Positions 13,901-27,500 of a DNA stretch of 64,000 bases are shown here, in pieces. A model generated the notes under the pieces. That model was not told the DNA's origin, did not search any database, and saw nothing but the letters and a program-made list of their open reading frames with translations. The translations under genes and the position numbers were made by a program. Source of the stretch: Pithys albifrons albifrons (lineage: Eukaryota; Chordata; Aves; Passeriformes; Thamnophilidae). The stretch is from positions 21,871,795-21,935,794 of the forward strand of contig NC_092459.1 of the NCBI RefSeq assembly GCF_047495875.1, read 5' to 3'. Every line of letters begins with the position of its first letter. Position 1 is the stretch's first letter.

Positions 13901-16470
13901 AGCTCCTCCATTGCTGGTTGCTGCAGTAATCACTGCTGCTGAGTAAATGGGTCTGAACAGGATGAATTCTGCACACAATTTTATTACATTTTTCTACACT
14001 TGTTTTTTTGTTTGAGGAAAAGCTTCCCACATTCTCAGCTTTCTACTTTGTTTCTCTGTTGTTCAGTTGTCCCAAAGGTTTCTATCCTCCCTGCTTCATG
14101 CAGTCTTCCCTCTTTTTGTTCCCTTCCCTGTGGTTTCTACAATACTGCTGTCTTAGTCAGACACACGGTATATCTCTTTGTGCACTGTTTTCTTCTGTGC
14201 TTGCTACTTCATCTTGACCCTTCCCTCTGTCTTTTACCTCTCTCCACTTCAAGATATTGTTTTCTCCATTGTATTTTGCCTTGTGCTTTTAGTGTCCTGG
14301 ATTACATGCTGTTACTTGGACTGGGTCTTTATTTTTGCATGTAAAACCCATTGTATTTTCTTAATCTTCTCTATTGCAATCTCACCATCACATATACTAC
14401 ACTGACTTCAGTGATTTCAGGGGAACTGGAAAGAATAAGAAGATAATCCAATTTGGAAGAGATCAGGAGCCAGATAGTACAAAGGGGGAAAATAAGGAAG
14501 ACAAAGCTTATGATAATCCTTAAGTTAGATGTTCCTGTGTTGCAAAGGCAAAACTCTGCCAGTGCATGGATCTGCTAGACCCAGGAGCAGACCTGCTGGC
14601 ATGACTGCAGTGTTCAGGCTGGGCGTGCCATAAACTCACTTGAGCTTGCCAGAGCCAAGTAAATGCAGGGGCAGATCCCATGCACAACTTGCCAGCATTC
14701 ATATGGAAGAGCGATGTATTCATCCATTAGACACAGTCTCACACTAGAAATTAATTTTGGCCTACAGGTGTGTGGGGAAACTCACATTAAACAACCTGCA
14801 TTTGATCGCCTTTTTCCCCCATGTCAATGATAGAGAGCTCTTCGTTTTCCCACTATATCTCTCTCTGGGCTATGAAACACAAAGAGCATCTCTCCCTTTG
14901 TTCAAAGAATCTGCTGATACAATTTGTTAAAGACAGAGAAGTACTGGGACTAGGGAGACTACTTCTATTTATGAAAACAGTGCTGCCAGCCCAGTCCCTG
15001 GTGTGAGGCAGTTATACAGCTCAACAGCACCTTACACTGCCATAGTTTATTCCTTGGCTTGCACTTGGGCCAGCAGGACAGCAGCTTAATTGCCAGACTG
15101 TGAAAGAGAAAATGTGAGAGCAAAATTAGAGGATCAGATCTAATAGCAATGAGATTTTGAGCCAGGCTGTCAGTTATTTCAGTCACCTCCCTGACAACTG
15201 AGCTCACAAGGCTGGCAATGCTGCCAGCAGCATGATGGCAAGTAGGGTGAGGCTTCTATTGCAAACAGCAGTTTATTAGTCCACATTCATAAAAAGGTCA
15301 TATCTAATCCAGCCTAATATAGTCCCAATGTTTTAGTATCTCTAACATGGTCATCCTATATAATTCCCATTAGATATGTTCAAAACTCTGTATGTCATTC
15401 AAAGCCCCTTCAGTGTCCCCAAGACGTCAGGATAAGCATATCCCCTCACTGTTTCTGCAGAGTACAGCTCATAGTGATTTAAAAGGAAAATAAAATAAAA
15501 CCAAAAGCAAAAGAATAACATAAACTAGTAGCCAGGCCCTGTAAGTGGTGGCCTTTGGAGGTCCAGCCCAACCCAATAGATATTGGCCATGCCATGGGTC
15601 TCCATCAGCCTCTGATCACTGCAAATGCAGAGCACAGCCCACCACAGTGGTGATAGGAACTAGTGGTGGTCACAATCTGTATTTCAAATTGTTCCTAACA
15701 CAATCAGAATGGCTGTCAGCACTGGAATGGCTGTAAAGCTGAAAAGTGGATAAAGCTGAGGACGTGGATGAAGTGTAGAAGTATAGTAAATCATGTCTTT
15801 TTTAATGGTATGGTATTAGAAATTTCTCAAAATAGCTGCACTAAAAGTTGTCTTGACAATATTCCCAGTGAAAAATGCAAGAATTTTATCTGTTTTACCT
15901 AGAGCAAGTTGTAATGGGGATGTGAATATACCATCCCTTAAACAGAATTGCCAGATCTCTTACTAAAATAAATTGCTCCTTTGCACTTTACAACAGTTAT
16001 ATTTTTCACAGCAGGCATGTTTTTTAAGAGTTAATGTTCCTAATGAACACAGACAGCAGCACAGCTTTCCCATGCTGCTCTGGAGATGCAGTATTCACTT
16101 ATATTTTGCTGTCTAAAGCTGTCAGGATTGTATGTGCTGGCTGAAGTGGAATTGTGCTTCCAGCTTTTCACCTGTCCCCATGCATGTCCCCATCATTTCC
16201 CATCTTTCCATCAGTTTACACAATTTCTCCAGCTGCACAGGAGCAAGATGGTTGTTAGGGGCTGTCCTTGGCCAAGTGCATCAGGGAAAGTAACGTTTTC
16301 TCCTGTCTGCCTTTCTCAAACGAAAAATAGACAATTTAGGCACCAAATGTGCTCAATTGGTTAAAAAACACATTTGGCACTCTGTCAGGCAGTTCAAACT
16401 CTATGACTCTCAACTGGGCATTTCAGTTTCTCAACTCCTCTTCCCTCTCTTACAATGGAGTTCAGTGCTT
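10961..16470. other. Intergenic, no gene seen
   Basis: No coding exon, RNA gene or nameable repeat found. A GGA-rich run lies near 11,389-11,406. Open frames here are short and look random. Confidence 0.45.
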
Positions 16471-16477
16471 ACATGCT

Positions 16478-16622
16478 CACAGAACGGTTGAGGTGGGAAG
16501 GTACCTCAGAAGATTGTCCAGTCCAAGCCCAGGGTCACCTACAAAGCTAACCTACAGCAGGTTTCCCAGGATGCTGTCCAGTCAGGTTTTTAATATATCC
16601 AAGGCTGGTTCATTGGGTGTTA
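16478..16622 (-). mobile_element. CR1 LINE fragment, antisense
   Basis: The start ACAGAACGGTTGAGGTGGGA, then GTACCTCAGAAGATTGTCCA and GTCCAAGCCCAGGGTCACCT, match the reverse complement of a CR1 3' end (normally GAATGGTTTGGGTTGGAAGG and so on). It is moderately diverged, and only about 145 bases are recognisable. Confidence 0.75.
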
Positions 16623-16629
16623 AGGTTTA

Positions 16630-17665
16630 GTGTACCACTTTGGTGGCAGCTCCTGTGTTGAGTGTCTGAGTTGCTCAGTGAGTCCCTCCATGCAGGCCAG
16701 CAGCCAAAACCACCTGTTCTCCACTTGTTCCTGTGGCAGGAGGCCACTGACATTGCTGCTGCTCCTGGATCTGGCTGCAGAAGGTATGAGGCAGAAAAAG
16801 TAGGAAACATGGACTGATGTGGGAAAAATAAGGGCAGAGAGAGGTGAGACAAGGGATCTCAGCTGCTGAAGCAAGGGAGGGAGGTTGGGCTATGTTAGGA
16901 ATTCCAGAGTAGCAGGTAGGTGACTGGACTGAGAAGGGGTTGCTAGTAAGACGGGTACATGGGGTTTATGTACTAGTATGGTGGTATAAGATGATATTAA
17001 AGAAAAGGTGGGATTTTGAACATATCCTCTTCAGTGCTTTTGTGCAGCTCATCCAAGGCACATTTAGAGAAATGACATTTTTTTCTCCTCCCCTTGGGCT
17101 TTCTCTGAAGCCTGCACATGCCACAATGACAAGGTCGGTGGGTTAGCACGCTGTGTGGTGCCTCACTTTTTCTTCATGGGATGTTTTTCCTTCTAAGTTT
17201 TGTACTTTCAGATGTTTCGCTGTAACCATTTTTATCGCGCTCGTATCACGCAGGAAGCCTGACAGTGCATCAGCCTTTCAACCACTGGCTGTTTGATCAG
17301 GTGCACAGAGGTAGCAGGGATATAGCTATTGTTTCCTCTATCTCCCTACTCCAGAGATAGAAAAGAAAGATGTTGTTTCCCATCTTTGCTTCTAAAAGCC
17401 AGGGGTTTCAAACAACCTTTTGATCTGACTTTCACTGATTGTCAAGGCAACCAGTTCCTGGCTTGCATACAAAAGGCACTCACTCTCTCTAGTCTACTTG
17501 GGTCATTAAACTTCGGGGCCTAATTCACTGCTGTTGTTTGTTTCAGGATGGGAAACTACTGCTGCCAGGTAGGTTTATAATGCTATTGTGCCATCTTTTT
17601 CAAGTTTCATTTCTGCTTTCCAAAGCAACATATAAATCCATAGAGAGCTGAGCCTGGAGTATTAA
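16630..17665. other. Intergenic, no gene seen
   Basis: About 1 kb between the CR1 fragment and the tRNA-Ile-headed SINE. I found no coding exon, RNA gene or nameable repeat in it. Confidence 0.4.
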
Positions 17666-17670
17666 TCCAA

Positions 17671-17812
17671 TTGAGATTAGCTCAGTCAGTTAGAGCTTGG
17701 TTCTAGTAATGCATCATGGGTTTGATCCCTGTAGAGGCTATTCACTGAAGAGCTGGGCTAGATAACACTTGTAGATCCCTTCTACCTCAGAATAGTCTGT
17801 GACTGTAATTTC
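17671..17812 (+). mobile_element. tRNA-Ile-derived SINE with CR1-like tail (TguSINE1 type)
   Basis: The head (17,673-17,740) aligns to tRNA-Ile: TTAGCTCAGTCAGTTAGAGC is the D-arm and box A, and GGGTTTGATCCC is box B. The tail GCTGGGCTAGATAACACTTG...TCTACCTCAGAATAGTCTGTGA resembles a CR1 3' end, which explains mobilisation by CR1 machinery. This head and tail combination is that of TguSINE1, described in zebra finch. The head carries several substitutions, so it is a fossil SINE and not a tRNA gene. Confidence 0.8.
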
Positions 17813-19945
17813 CTAGATAATGAATTGCACCAAGAAAACCATCTCTCAGTCATTTCAATGTGATATCAAGTATGTCTCAGGAAAACTAAGGCATTGGTCA
17901 TGAGAGCAAAGGACAATAAGGAAGAGTGGAAAGATAAACAGTGTGGCCTTGATGGTTTTAAACCTGCATGAATGGGAGAAGTCTGACTCTGATTAAAGAA
18001 ATCCATTCCTCTCATCTTTTCTCTCCTTTGCTTGGCCTATGGCAAGGGAGCAAATTCATCTCTGCTGTAAGCCAACTGAAGTAATTCTGATCTTGCTGTT
18101 TTTAATGCTTACTGCTGTGCTTTTTGTATTTATATGAAGAAATAGCATAAAGAAAGAAAAGAGAGAGAAAAATTCAGTAAAGTTACAATAACAAGTGAGA
18201 TTCCAAGCAAAGATTAAAGCAAGAAACAAAATGTTAGAGCTCAGCATGGGGTCAAACACACATATTTTTAACTCTCCCCTCTCTGTCTATATATTGTCTT
18301 GTTAGACTGTCATCATCTTGTCATCTCACATATGGTATATTTTACATTTTAAAAATGGAAAATGAGAGAAGGATCAAACTTTGCTTTTAAATAAAGATAT
18401 ATTTCACATAGAATGCACAAATTCACACTAACCTTAATGTGTTTGTGTCGAGTACAGGAGTTTCTCAAGAAAACTCCTCTTTGGTGTTTGGTGCAAGAAG
18501 CCCACCCCATGCCAGGAAATGCTGTGAGAATCCACACTGGAGGTGAAGGGGAAGAGACTTTCACTTTCTATTCCTACTCTCTGTGAGCCAAATGTGATGC
18601 TGCTCAAGTTTGCAAAGTCTTTGCATATGTATCTCTTCATATATATATATATGCATGTATATGTGTATATATATATGTATATGTGTTTCTAGGTACATAT
18701 ATATGTGTATAGGGAATGCCTTGGAATCAATAAAGCTATAATCCTGTTGAATCTTCCAAATTTAGGGGCAGAGAAAAAGTAATTTTCAGAATTGTAGCTT
18801 CACATAGACGCATCTAAATCTTGTTTATATCTTCTCTTTGTATAGATTCAAATCTTTATGCCTTAGTATCCAAGGCATTTATATTATATGGTAACACTGC
18901 TTTGAGGTAAAGCCTGAGAAAAATGTCAATTTCTCCCTCATCCTCCTGACCCTTTCATTTTAGAGAAGAATAAAATTAAAAGGTTTAACTGGCAATGGAA
19001 AACCCTTCACAATGTACAATGGAAAACTGCAGTGTTTTGGGGGCTCATTCTGTTAATGAGTAGCAAGGAACAGTGTCTTTTGTCTTCCTATGTATTTATT
19101 TTGGATTAACCAGCACTGCTGTATACTCTTCCAACTGCAAAGCAGTTTTCCTGCATAATGCTGACTCTGGCCAGCAGTAAGGACATGCTGTATGCACACC
19201 TGGGGATGTCTGCTGTATGGATTGCAGTGTAGTAAGGAGGTGTCCATGGAAACCTGGGGTTTAGGCACAACCAGGTGTGATAACTCCATGTACTGAGGTT
19301 GAAAAACTCACGTAATAATAAAGATAAATGAGCAATACTGCACTCATGGCTTGGGTGCCATTGCAAAGGCTAGTCAAGGTGTTTGCAGCGCAGACCTGCT
19401 CTAAACAGCACAAAGCAGCAGTCATGTGTAAACTGAGGAGTCCACAGCTGTTACAGACACAACAAAAACTTCTGTTTTCTCCTTCAAGTAAAATTCATGT
19501 TGTCTGGTTAGAGCTGTGTTTGTGAGCTCACCTAAGGGAATCTGCCCAGATAAATGCATCAAAGCTGAACAAGAAGATACTGTTGTATTAGCACGACACT
19601 TGCCTTTGAACATAAGGTAATTATCTAGTCATCTAACACAGTTGCTTAAGAGTGCTCTGCCTTGCTAAGACATTTTAAAGAAGACACTGGTGGATTGCAA
19701 CTATGATTTCACCCACATGTACCTCAAGAAGCACTCAATTCCAGTGCAAGACGATCCTCATAGAAGTGTAGTTTACATAGAGCATTGAAATATTGGTGAT
19801 GTCCAAACACATGGCAGACAACTCCCTTTAAACAGACAGCAGTCCTTCTTTCCTAGGCACATTGTGGAACCTGCAGGCAGGTTCAGTAGTTACACATATG
19901 TAGTCCTGTCATTTTAATTGTATTTTATATTTACTAATATTGCTA
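17813..19945. other. Intergenic with one microsatellite
   Basis: No gene evidence. The only clear structure is the TA/TG microsatellite at 18,638-18,712. Confidence 0.45.
18638..18712. repeat. (TA)n/(TG)n compound microsatellite
   Basis: Runs of ATATATAT are interspersed with ATGTGTAT and ATGCATGTAT words over about 75 bases. It is interrupted and impure. Confidence 0.85.
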
Positions 19946-19949
19946 TTTC

Positions 19950-20190
19950 ACAGGATCACAGAGTTTTTGAGGTTCAAAAGGACCTCTGGAAGTTATATGG
20001 TCCAACCTGCTTGTTCCAGCAGGGTGACCTAGAGCTGGCTGCTGTGAAGTATGTCCAGCTGGCTTTTGAATATCTCCAAGGACGAAAACTCCCCAGCCTC
20101 TCTGGGCAATCTTTGCCAGTGCTCAGACACTTTCACAGCAAAAAAGTGTTTCCTTATGGTCTGATGGTATCCCTTGTGTCTCATATTGAC
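19950..20190 (-). mobile_element. CR1 LINE fragment, antisense
   Basis: CAGGATCACAGAGTTTTTGA, GGTCCAACCTGCTTGTTCCA and GACTTTTGAATATCTCCAAGG-like words, with CCCAGCCTCTCTGGGCAATC, reproduce the reverse complement of a CR1 3' region. Divergence is substantial, so this is an older insertion. Confidence 0.8.
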
Positions 20191-20679
20191 TAATACTTAA
20201 TGCTAATAACCCCTACAGGAGATTCAAAAAGACAAATTTTATAGATGGGGATCATGTGGCCCAAAAAGAGAAAAGATAATTACTAGTCTGGAGCTACCCA
20301 GCACCCCAAGTCAATACCATGAGAGGTCTAAATTCCATCCTTTCCCTCATGTTGCTTCCTTTTCCTTCAGAATTTGTGGTGCCTTTCCCTTTACTAGTCC
20401 ATTTCATCCACCTTCATCAGGGAGAAGGAGCAGGCTATAGCTGCTGGTGGTGAGGTAGTAATGAGAGCTGTCAGACTGGTGAATGTTTATCCAGCCAAGG
20501 ACTCTCCTCTGTGGTGAACAAGAGCAGATGCACAGGGGCATGCATAGGCTAAACTTTCTCCTAATGCGTCCACTTGGCCTCCAACAAACAGCCATTTAGG
20601 AACTTTCTGAGATGATAAAATCTCTGTGTACCAATGTACTCATTTGCCATTAACTCATCTAATCACATCTTGACTCTAC

Positions 20680-21060
20680 TTGTACTTTTGGCCTCTCAAA
20701 ATCTTTCACGATATTGTTATATATTCATGAACAAGACTTGTTTGTTTTTAAACTTGCTGTCTGATCACGGTTAAGTGCTCTCTACTTCTTGTATTCCAAG
20801 AAACAGTGACTAATCATTCCCTTTTTTGCATCTCTTCAATAATCACCACTTCCTAGGTCTGCAGTACATCCAGACCCAGCATCTCTCTTCAAGCTGCAGA
20901 GACTAGCCTTATTTAGTCTTTCCTCACAGCCTCTTCTCTATATCTTTCCTGGTTCTCCTACATCTATTCTGTACTGTGCTGAAAGGACCTAAGCAGAGCA
21001 TTCAGTAATCCAGGGACAATATAAATTAGGAAGGTAGTGTAATGGTGTTCAGTTTTGTTC
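20680..21060 (-). mobile_element. Old CR1-like fragment, antisense
   Basis: AGACTAGCCTTATTTAGTC and TTTCCTCACAGCCTCT match the CR1 antisense motif normally read as AGGCTAAACAGGCCCAGCTC and CTTTCCTCATAAGAG. The flanks decay beyond easy recognition. It may belong to the same ancient insertion as its neighbours or to a separate one. Confidence 0.45.
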
Positions 21061-21084
21061 TCAGCTCCTCATAACATCTAACAT

Positions 21085-21540
21085 TGCATGAAAGTCAGTA
21101 TGGCACCTGAAAGTCACAGACCTGTCCATGCTGGAAGGGACACTAGGAGGTCTCTACCACAAACCTGCTATGAAAGCAGGGTCAGCTATGGGGTCAGACC
21201 AGTTGCTCGGGTGGTTCTTGAAAATCTGCAGGGATGGAGAGGGCACAGCCTCTTTGGCCTCCCTATTCCACAGCTGAGCTGTTGTTGTGGGGGAAGATTT
21301 CTCATCATACTGAGTGTGAAACTCTCTTGTTTTGACTTGAGACATTGTCTTTCATCCTGTCACCATGCACCACTGTGAAGAGCCTGGCTCCATCTACTTG
21401 ACACGCTCCCTACAGACACTGGGAGCTCTTGTTAGGTCCCCCTGGAGCCATCTTTTCTGCAGATCAAACAAGCCCAGCTCGTTTAATCTCTCCTCACATG
21501 TACTTTAGCCCTGGCCATCTTGGCAGCCTCCACTAAAATT
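21085..21540 (-). mobile_element. CR1 LINE fragment, antisense
   Basis: CACAGACCTGTCCATGCTGG, GGGATGGAGAGGGCACAGCC, AGCCCAGCTCGTTTAATCTC and TCTCCTCACATGTACT follow the order expected for an antisense CR1 3' region over about 450 bases. The copy is diverged but nearly continuous. Confidence 0.75.
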
Positions 21541-21544
21541 CCTC

Positions 21545-24500
21545 CAGTTGCAACAGGAAGACTGGGGGCAAAACCTTTCACCTTTGGCTTCCCTTCTAGC
21601 CAGTGGAGAGCTAGAGCAAGTGCCATGTCACAGGATCACCCATTCTATGCACTCTAATACAGATTTTTAAGTCAGATGGGATAAATCACTGAGAGCTCCA
21701 TTAGGCAAGGAGTCTAAGCAACTAGTTCAGTCTTAAACAACTAACCTGCACACGGCTCAGGTCACTGAGATGAGCCATACACTTGACATCTTTTTATTTT
21801 AATTCCCTATCTGTAAAATGAGGATGCTAGTGCTTCCTTGTTTCTCCCATCTATTTGAACTCTATGTAACTACTAAGTTAGGCTGAAAGGTGTTTTGCCT
21901 GGTGTCTAGAATAATAACAACTGACACCTTTTTGAGCCTTATTGACTCACTATTAAAAATGAGGGAATGTGAGATGGAGCTTCTAGAGCAAATAAATTTT
22001 GAGCATCCACATACAACCTAAAAAATTGACATAGAAGGGGCATGAAGGGAAAAATAAGGCAGTGAATTTCCACAATTTCTCATTCCCTCAACCTTCTGAA
22101 CTGCTGCCAATTTCAAATCTAAACTGACATATTTCTTATTTTGCTGTTTTGACAGGAGATAATTATAGCTCATTGTTCCACAGCTTACTGTGTGAAACAC
22201 TGAGCAGTATTTCTGTCTATTCTTCTTAGCTCTGATGAACTCTAACTACTTTTGATTCTTGTGTCCCAGATAACCACTATTTAGCAGTTAAAAGTTCATT
22301 AAAAATGAGGCCAAACATAGACAAAAATGCCAATAAAACATGCCTGAAAAGACAGATGAATAAAATGGTAGTGCCGTTAGAAACAGGTATTCTCAGACTA
22401 TATTTTTAAACATAACTAAAGAACATTCTATAAACTTTAATTATATTTGATGAAATTAGATTTCTTCAAAATAATTCTCCTAAGGATGTGGAATTTAAAA
22501 ATGGAACTGATGCTATGAGGCAGCAACCTATGAGGGCACTTCCTGCAAATATCCACGAGTATTTTTTTCATGACCTAGAGTTCAAATTTATCTAGTGTTT
22601 TTCACACTATGGAAATAAGTTTAAACTATAATGCACAATTAAAATGAATATGAGAAAAGCATATTTGAGTTGCAGTCCTGTACTTTTCCACAATTAGGAA
22701 AGCAACAGTTCCCTTGGGTTTTTCTTCTTTGGCTGTGAAAGAAAATGGCTGGTTACTATTTCCAAAACATTTCTGTGCTATTCCACAACGTCAATAGCTC
22801 AACAAAAGGAGATTTCTCCTCCCATTCTTTCAATCCAAACTCCAGCTGAGAAATACATGATTAAAAAACATTCTTTTAGAGTTTTCTCAAATTTTCTTTT
22901 TCTTTTTTTTCTTTTATTAATTTGAATTTTTCCAGATCTGCTCAGATAATCCTTTCTCTCAGCCTGAACTTTTCTCATGACAAGGTTCTTGGCATTTTTA
23001 TTTCTTTGTGGATGGGTCAGGAACAACCATTTCTTTTCTTGGTAGCAGATAAAGAGGGTGGATGAACATGGCATAACAATCATAGATTAGGAGAGAGATT
23101 CATCACTGGCAGATAGGACAAAGGTCAAATAATTTCTTACTAGAATATATCTAAAACAGTGAAGCACACTTGGAAGTCTTTGCAGCCAGAATTACTGGTC
23201 AGGTTACAGCACTCAAATCTGTTTTCCTACATTTAAAACTAACTCTATACCACTAACCAGTGTTTTGCAACACAGATTGAAGAAGTGTCAAAGAGCTGGC
23301 AGAGCCAGGGTTGGCCAACAGGCAGCAAGACAGGATGCTAACCTGGACTGGGCAATACAAACATGCCTCTGTGTCAGCCGGCACACTTCACAGGCCAGGT
23401 GTCTGTGGAAACACACATTTCCTAGAGCCTGAAATAATTGTTCAGAGTGCAAAGCAGGGCAGTTCTAGTAGAGATACAGGCTCAGTAGCAACCACTGCTG
23501 ATAGGGCAGTGGCAGGCAGGAAGAGGATACAGATAACCAGCAATATGACTATCTGTTATGAGGGGAACAATTTTTTATTTGCCAGAGGCAGCAAATATCC
23601 CATGAAAACTGTTGTTCACTCTTTCTGAACAGTTTACGGCCTTGTTTGCAATGTATTCCAATGAGAATCTGGTGGTCATTCAGAAATACAAAATAAGCCT
23701 CTTTGTTGGTTCCTATTATGCACTATGGGCTCGTAAACATGAGAAAAATGTAAAGGTCTTGTTAAAGAATAAAACGTTTCTGCATTAGCTTCTTAACTTC
23801 TGCAGGACTTCAGGAATAATGATCCAACTTCAAACTGCTGTGCTCACGTGAACCGAAACATAAAAATAAAAAATCCAGTGAATGTGAAATGATAAAGAGA
23901 GGATAAACAAATTCATAAAAGCACATAAGATATAAAAAATTGAGGCCAGATGTGGTCACCTTGATAATTTCAACAAAGAGCCTTTCCAGATTGTTTTTGA
24001 GTCAACCTAGTGCTTTTCTCTTGTTAAATAACTTCAATGATCTGTAGTCCTGTTTGTATGCAATTTCCTCCTATTTTAATCTTTGCAGGAGCAGTGAAGG
24101 GATACTTTCTCTCTGAAGCACAAAAGGCTTAGCCAACCTGTTCTGTATAAATGTCCAGAAATATATAGATCAACTGATTTACCAAAGGCAATAGAGTATT
24201 TACCTTGTCCATTCCTTCCTGACCTGAGATAGCAAAGACTAGAGACATGAGATGTCTTTATTATGCTTTTCCTATGTTTGAACAATTGTCATGAAAATGC
24301 AGTTCTGCTAAGTGTACAGACTAAGAACAAAGCATATTTTGACTTCCTGTGTTTTGCCATCACAGCAGGTCTTTAAGGTATGAAATCTGATCAGGTAAGC
24401 AGTAAAATCCCACCAGGTTCTTCACATTTCTGAAGGACAGTCAGAATGTAATGTGTAACGCAAGACTAAAATAAAAAGGATGATTCCAAATTTCTTAAAG

Positions 24501-27500
24501 TGAGCCAGTCCTGTTCCTTTTTTAGGGCCTGAAATATTTAGAAAATATGATAGCTCTCCTTGATAGTTCTGTATGACATCTTCCATCCAAAAGAATCTTG
24601 GGGACAGGTGAATGCTTTCACATACTGCTGAGAGCCTGAAGTTCTCCAGGTGGAGTTCTGGGGCCATGATCTGAGACAGCCATAAGGACTAACACACATG
24701 GAGTTCCATGCAGCAGAAACAGGCTGTTAACTAGATAATGCTAGGCACATACCAAAGATGTACCCCTGATTTAAAACAAAGCCTGTGACACCTTAAACAA
24801 CCAGAGTTCGCCAGGACAACAGCCAAGCCATCATATCCAGCGCCACTTGGAAATCTGATGCACTTCATATACCATTTAAAGAACATTCTTTGGACTTCAG
24901 TGTCCCAGAATGTGCAGTCCAAATAGTGTCCCACCTCTGTCTGGTTGGGCAAACTGCACCGGGAATGTATCCAATTTGAACCAACTCTTCAAAATGTGTA
25001 TCCTCATTCTCCTTGTGCCTCGTCTCCCTGACACCTGGCCAACACCACGACCAACAAATTTGATCACTCACATGTGAATCAGGTTGAGCAGAGGACTGAC
25101 CTCTATCTGACAGTTCTAAAGCTCTTGTTCAAGGAAAAATACATGTCATCATGGATTTCAGCTTCTCTGGAGCAACTGAAAGGAAATTTTCTGTCTTCCC
25201 ATGCTGTGTATTATTCCAAAGGAGTTAAAAACTGCAGACCATGAATGCAGCTGCAACAGGCACGTCTGTATCTCTGCCTGAACAGTACACTGAGCCCCTA
25301 TTTACCCACTGTTATAGCTAAGATGGCTGAATTACAAGGTCACGTATTTTGCTGAAGGCAATATCATGAGTCATTTGATTAAAACTGCCCTTCCTGGCTC
25401 TCAGTCCTTTTCTCTACTCATTAGTACACACAATGTAATAAAATGTTGGAATATCCCCAGAAGAGAGTCTTGCTTAGACCACTTCCTCTGTAGTTCACTA
25501 CCACAGACCTCAATTCCTGGCTTAGGCAGCTTTCCAGCTGAACTATATGATGCAAAATAACATTTTAAGTTAAATTTCAAGTGGGTTAATGAGCAGCCAC
25601 AGAACTTCAACATTGTTCTAAATTTAAACAAAATCACAAGAGGAATTTTAGAGAGTATTCAAGAGAGTAAACAGAATAGAGGCTAAGCAAATACATAGTG
25701 AATACTATTCACTCTTCCTATTACCCATCTTGACAAGGGGTCTTTGATGCATTTAGTAATTTATGACTTTCCCCCTTCCTTGCTTTTTTTTTTACCCCTC
25801 AATTTTTAGCAAAAACTCCTTACTGAACTCTCTAATCTAGGGTAATTGAAACCTGAAAAGCTGGTAAAATTAACCACCTGTGCTAACTGAGGAGAAATCA
25901 TTGACAACATTAGATATTTTACTAAAGTTGAATTAACACGATTCTATTTTATAACAGTTTAAGGAAGGGTTCATTTTATAAACTCATAGGGTGTTGGAAT
26001 GAAAGATGTGATAGTTCCCATGTAACCTCATAAATTCTCTTGCTAGTCAGTTTTGAGTCTACAAGCTCTAATAAAATTCTCATGAGAACACAGTATTCAT
26101 CCATAAAAACTCCTGAATCCCTTATGGGAATTGGCTGGTTTAGAAGGGTTCAGAGGTTCAAGCCTGTGGTTTATTTATTAAAATTTTCTCAGTAAATATA
26201 TCATGGTATAATAGATAACAAGCACACTGTTCTGTGCTAGTAACATCCATCTTCCATAATATACATGCACAGTAATTTTCAAAAATAGGAGGGAAGAACT
26301 TTAAGTTACATTTGAATGTGGGTGCACTGAACCTTTTCTCAAAAAGAGGCTGACATCATAAACAAGAATGAGAACTTGCTTCCTTATTTTCCCCTTCACA
26401 AAACCAGTCATCAAATGAAGCTAAGATATTGCTCTGTGCAAAGCTATAAAAAGGGAATTCAGATCACCTGAGTTTTAAATAGACTGGGCTGAGGTTAAAT
26501 ACTTCTAGTCCCAGAAGATGATGGTGACTTAGAGATAATTGTATAGCATTAGAAATTGTAGAAGTACATTCTTTTGCTGTAGTGTTAGAAGCATGAATAT
26601 GCCCAGGAGTACCCTATGCGTACTGGAAATACAAGTATTTTGTTTAGTAAGTATTTTGTTGGAGACTCTGAATCAGTTTTACCTCCTCCCTCTATAAAGC
26701 CTCCAAACCAACCGTAAAAAGTTGCAAATTCCTTCCTTCCCTTGGAGATAGTAAACAGCTGCAGGAACGTGATAGGCAGTGGTATCTTCTAAGAGACAAT
26801 ATGGTACCCAAGAATAGCTCAGATACTCACTCCAGTGATGAGTTTGATAGCTATTTCATGTCAGACTAAATATTCTAACACAGGATCCACACAGTTATTT
26901 CTACATCAAAAGGCTTCTGAGGGAAGAAAAGTATCACCAAAATCCAGATAGATTTTTTTTTTACTCTCTTGGAAAGAAAAATCAGTTGGTCTGTATCCTC
27001 AGGTGGTGAAAAAACCACTTTCACCCAAAGAGTCAGTCTTTCACGGATATCTTTTGACAGCTCATTTCAGGCCTTTAAAGGCAGGTTATTGAGGTGGCAG
27101 GAGCAGAGAGGTGACAAAGTCACCTTCTTCCCAGCACTACAAACAGCTGCCAGCTTCCAGCTCTGAAAATGAACAGGCAGATGGTCATGGCTCTCCTGGT
27201 CCAAATCACACTGCTTCATGCAGGTGTGCAGAGCACTGCAGTACCAGCACGCTGCCGGACCCAGAACTGCCAACATCACCATTCCATTAGGGTGCCAGGG
27301 ATGAGCATGCCATAGGCAGTCTCCACATCCTCTTCTCAGCAGCTCCCATATCCTCCACTCTTCTTCTGACACTTCTGTATTAAGATCAGATGGGAGAGGA
27401 AGATGTAACATGAAAAGAATACCCTTGCATATTTCCTGCCTTGCCTCCCTGGGACACAAACACATAGCTTTTATAGTCAGCTGCTCTGTGTCACATATTG

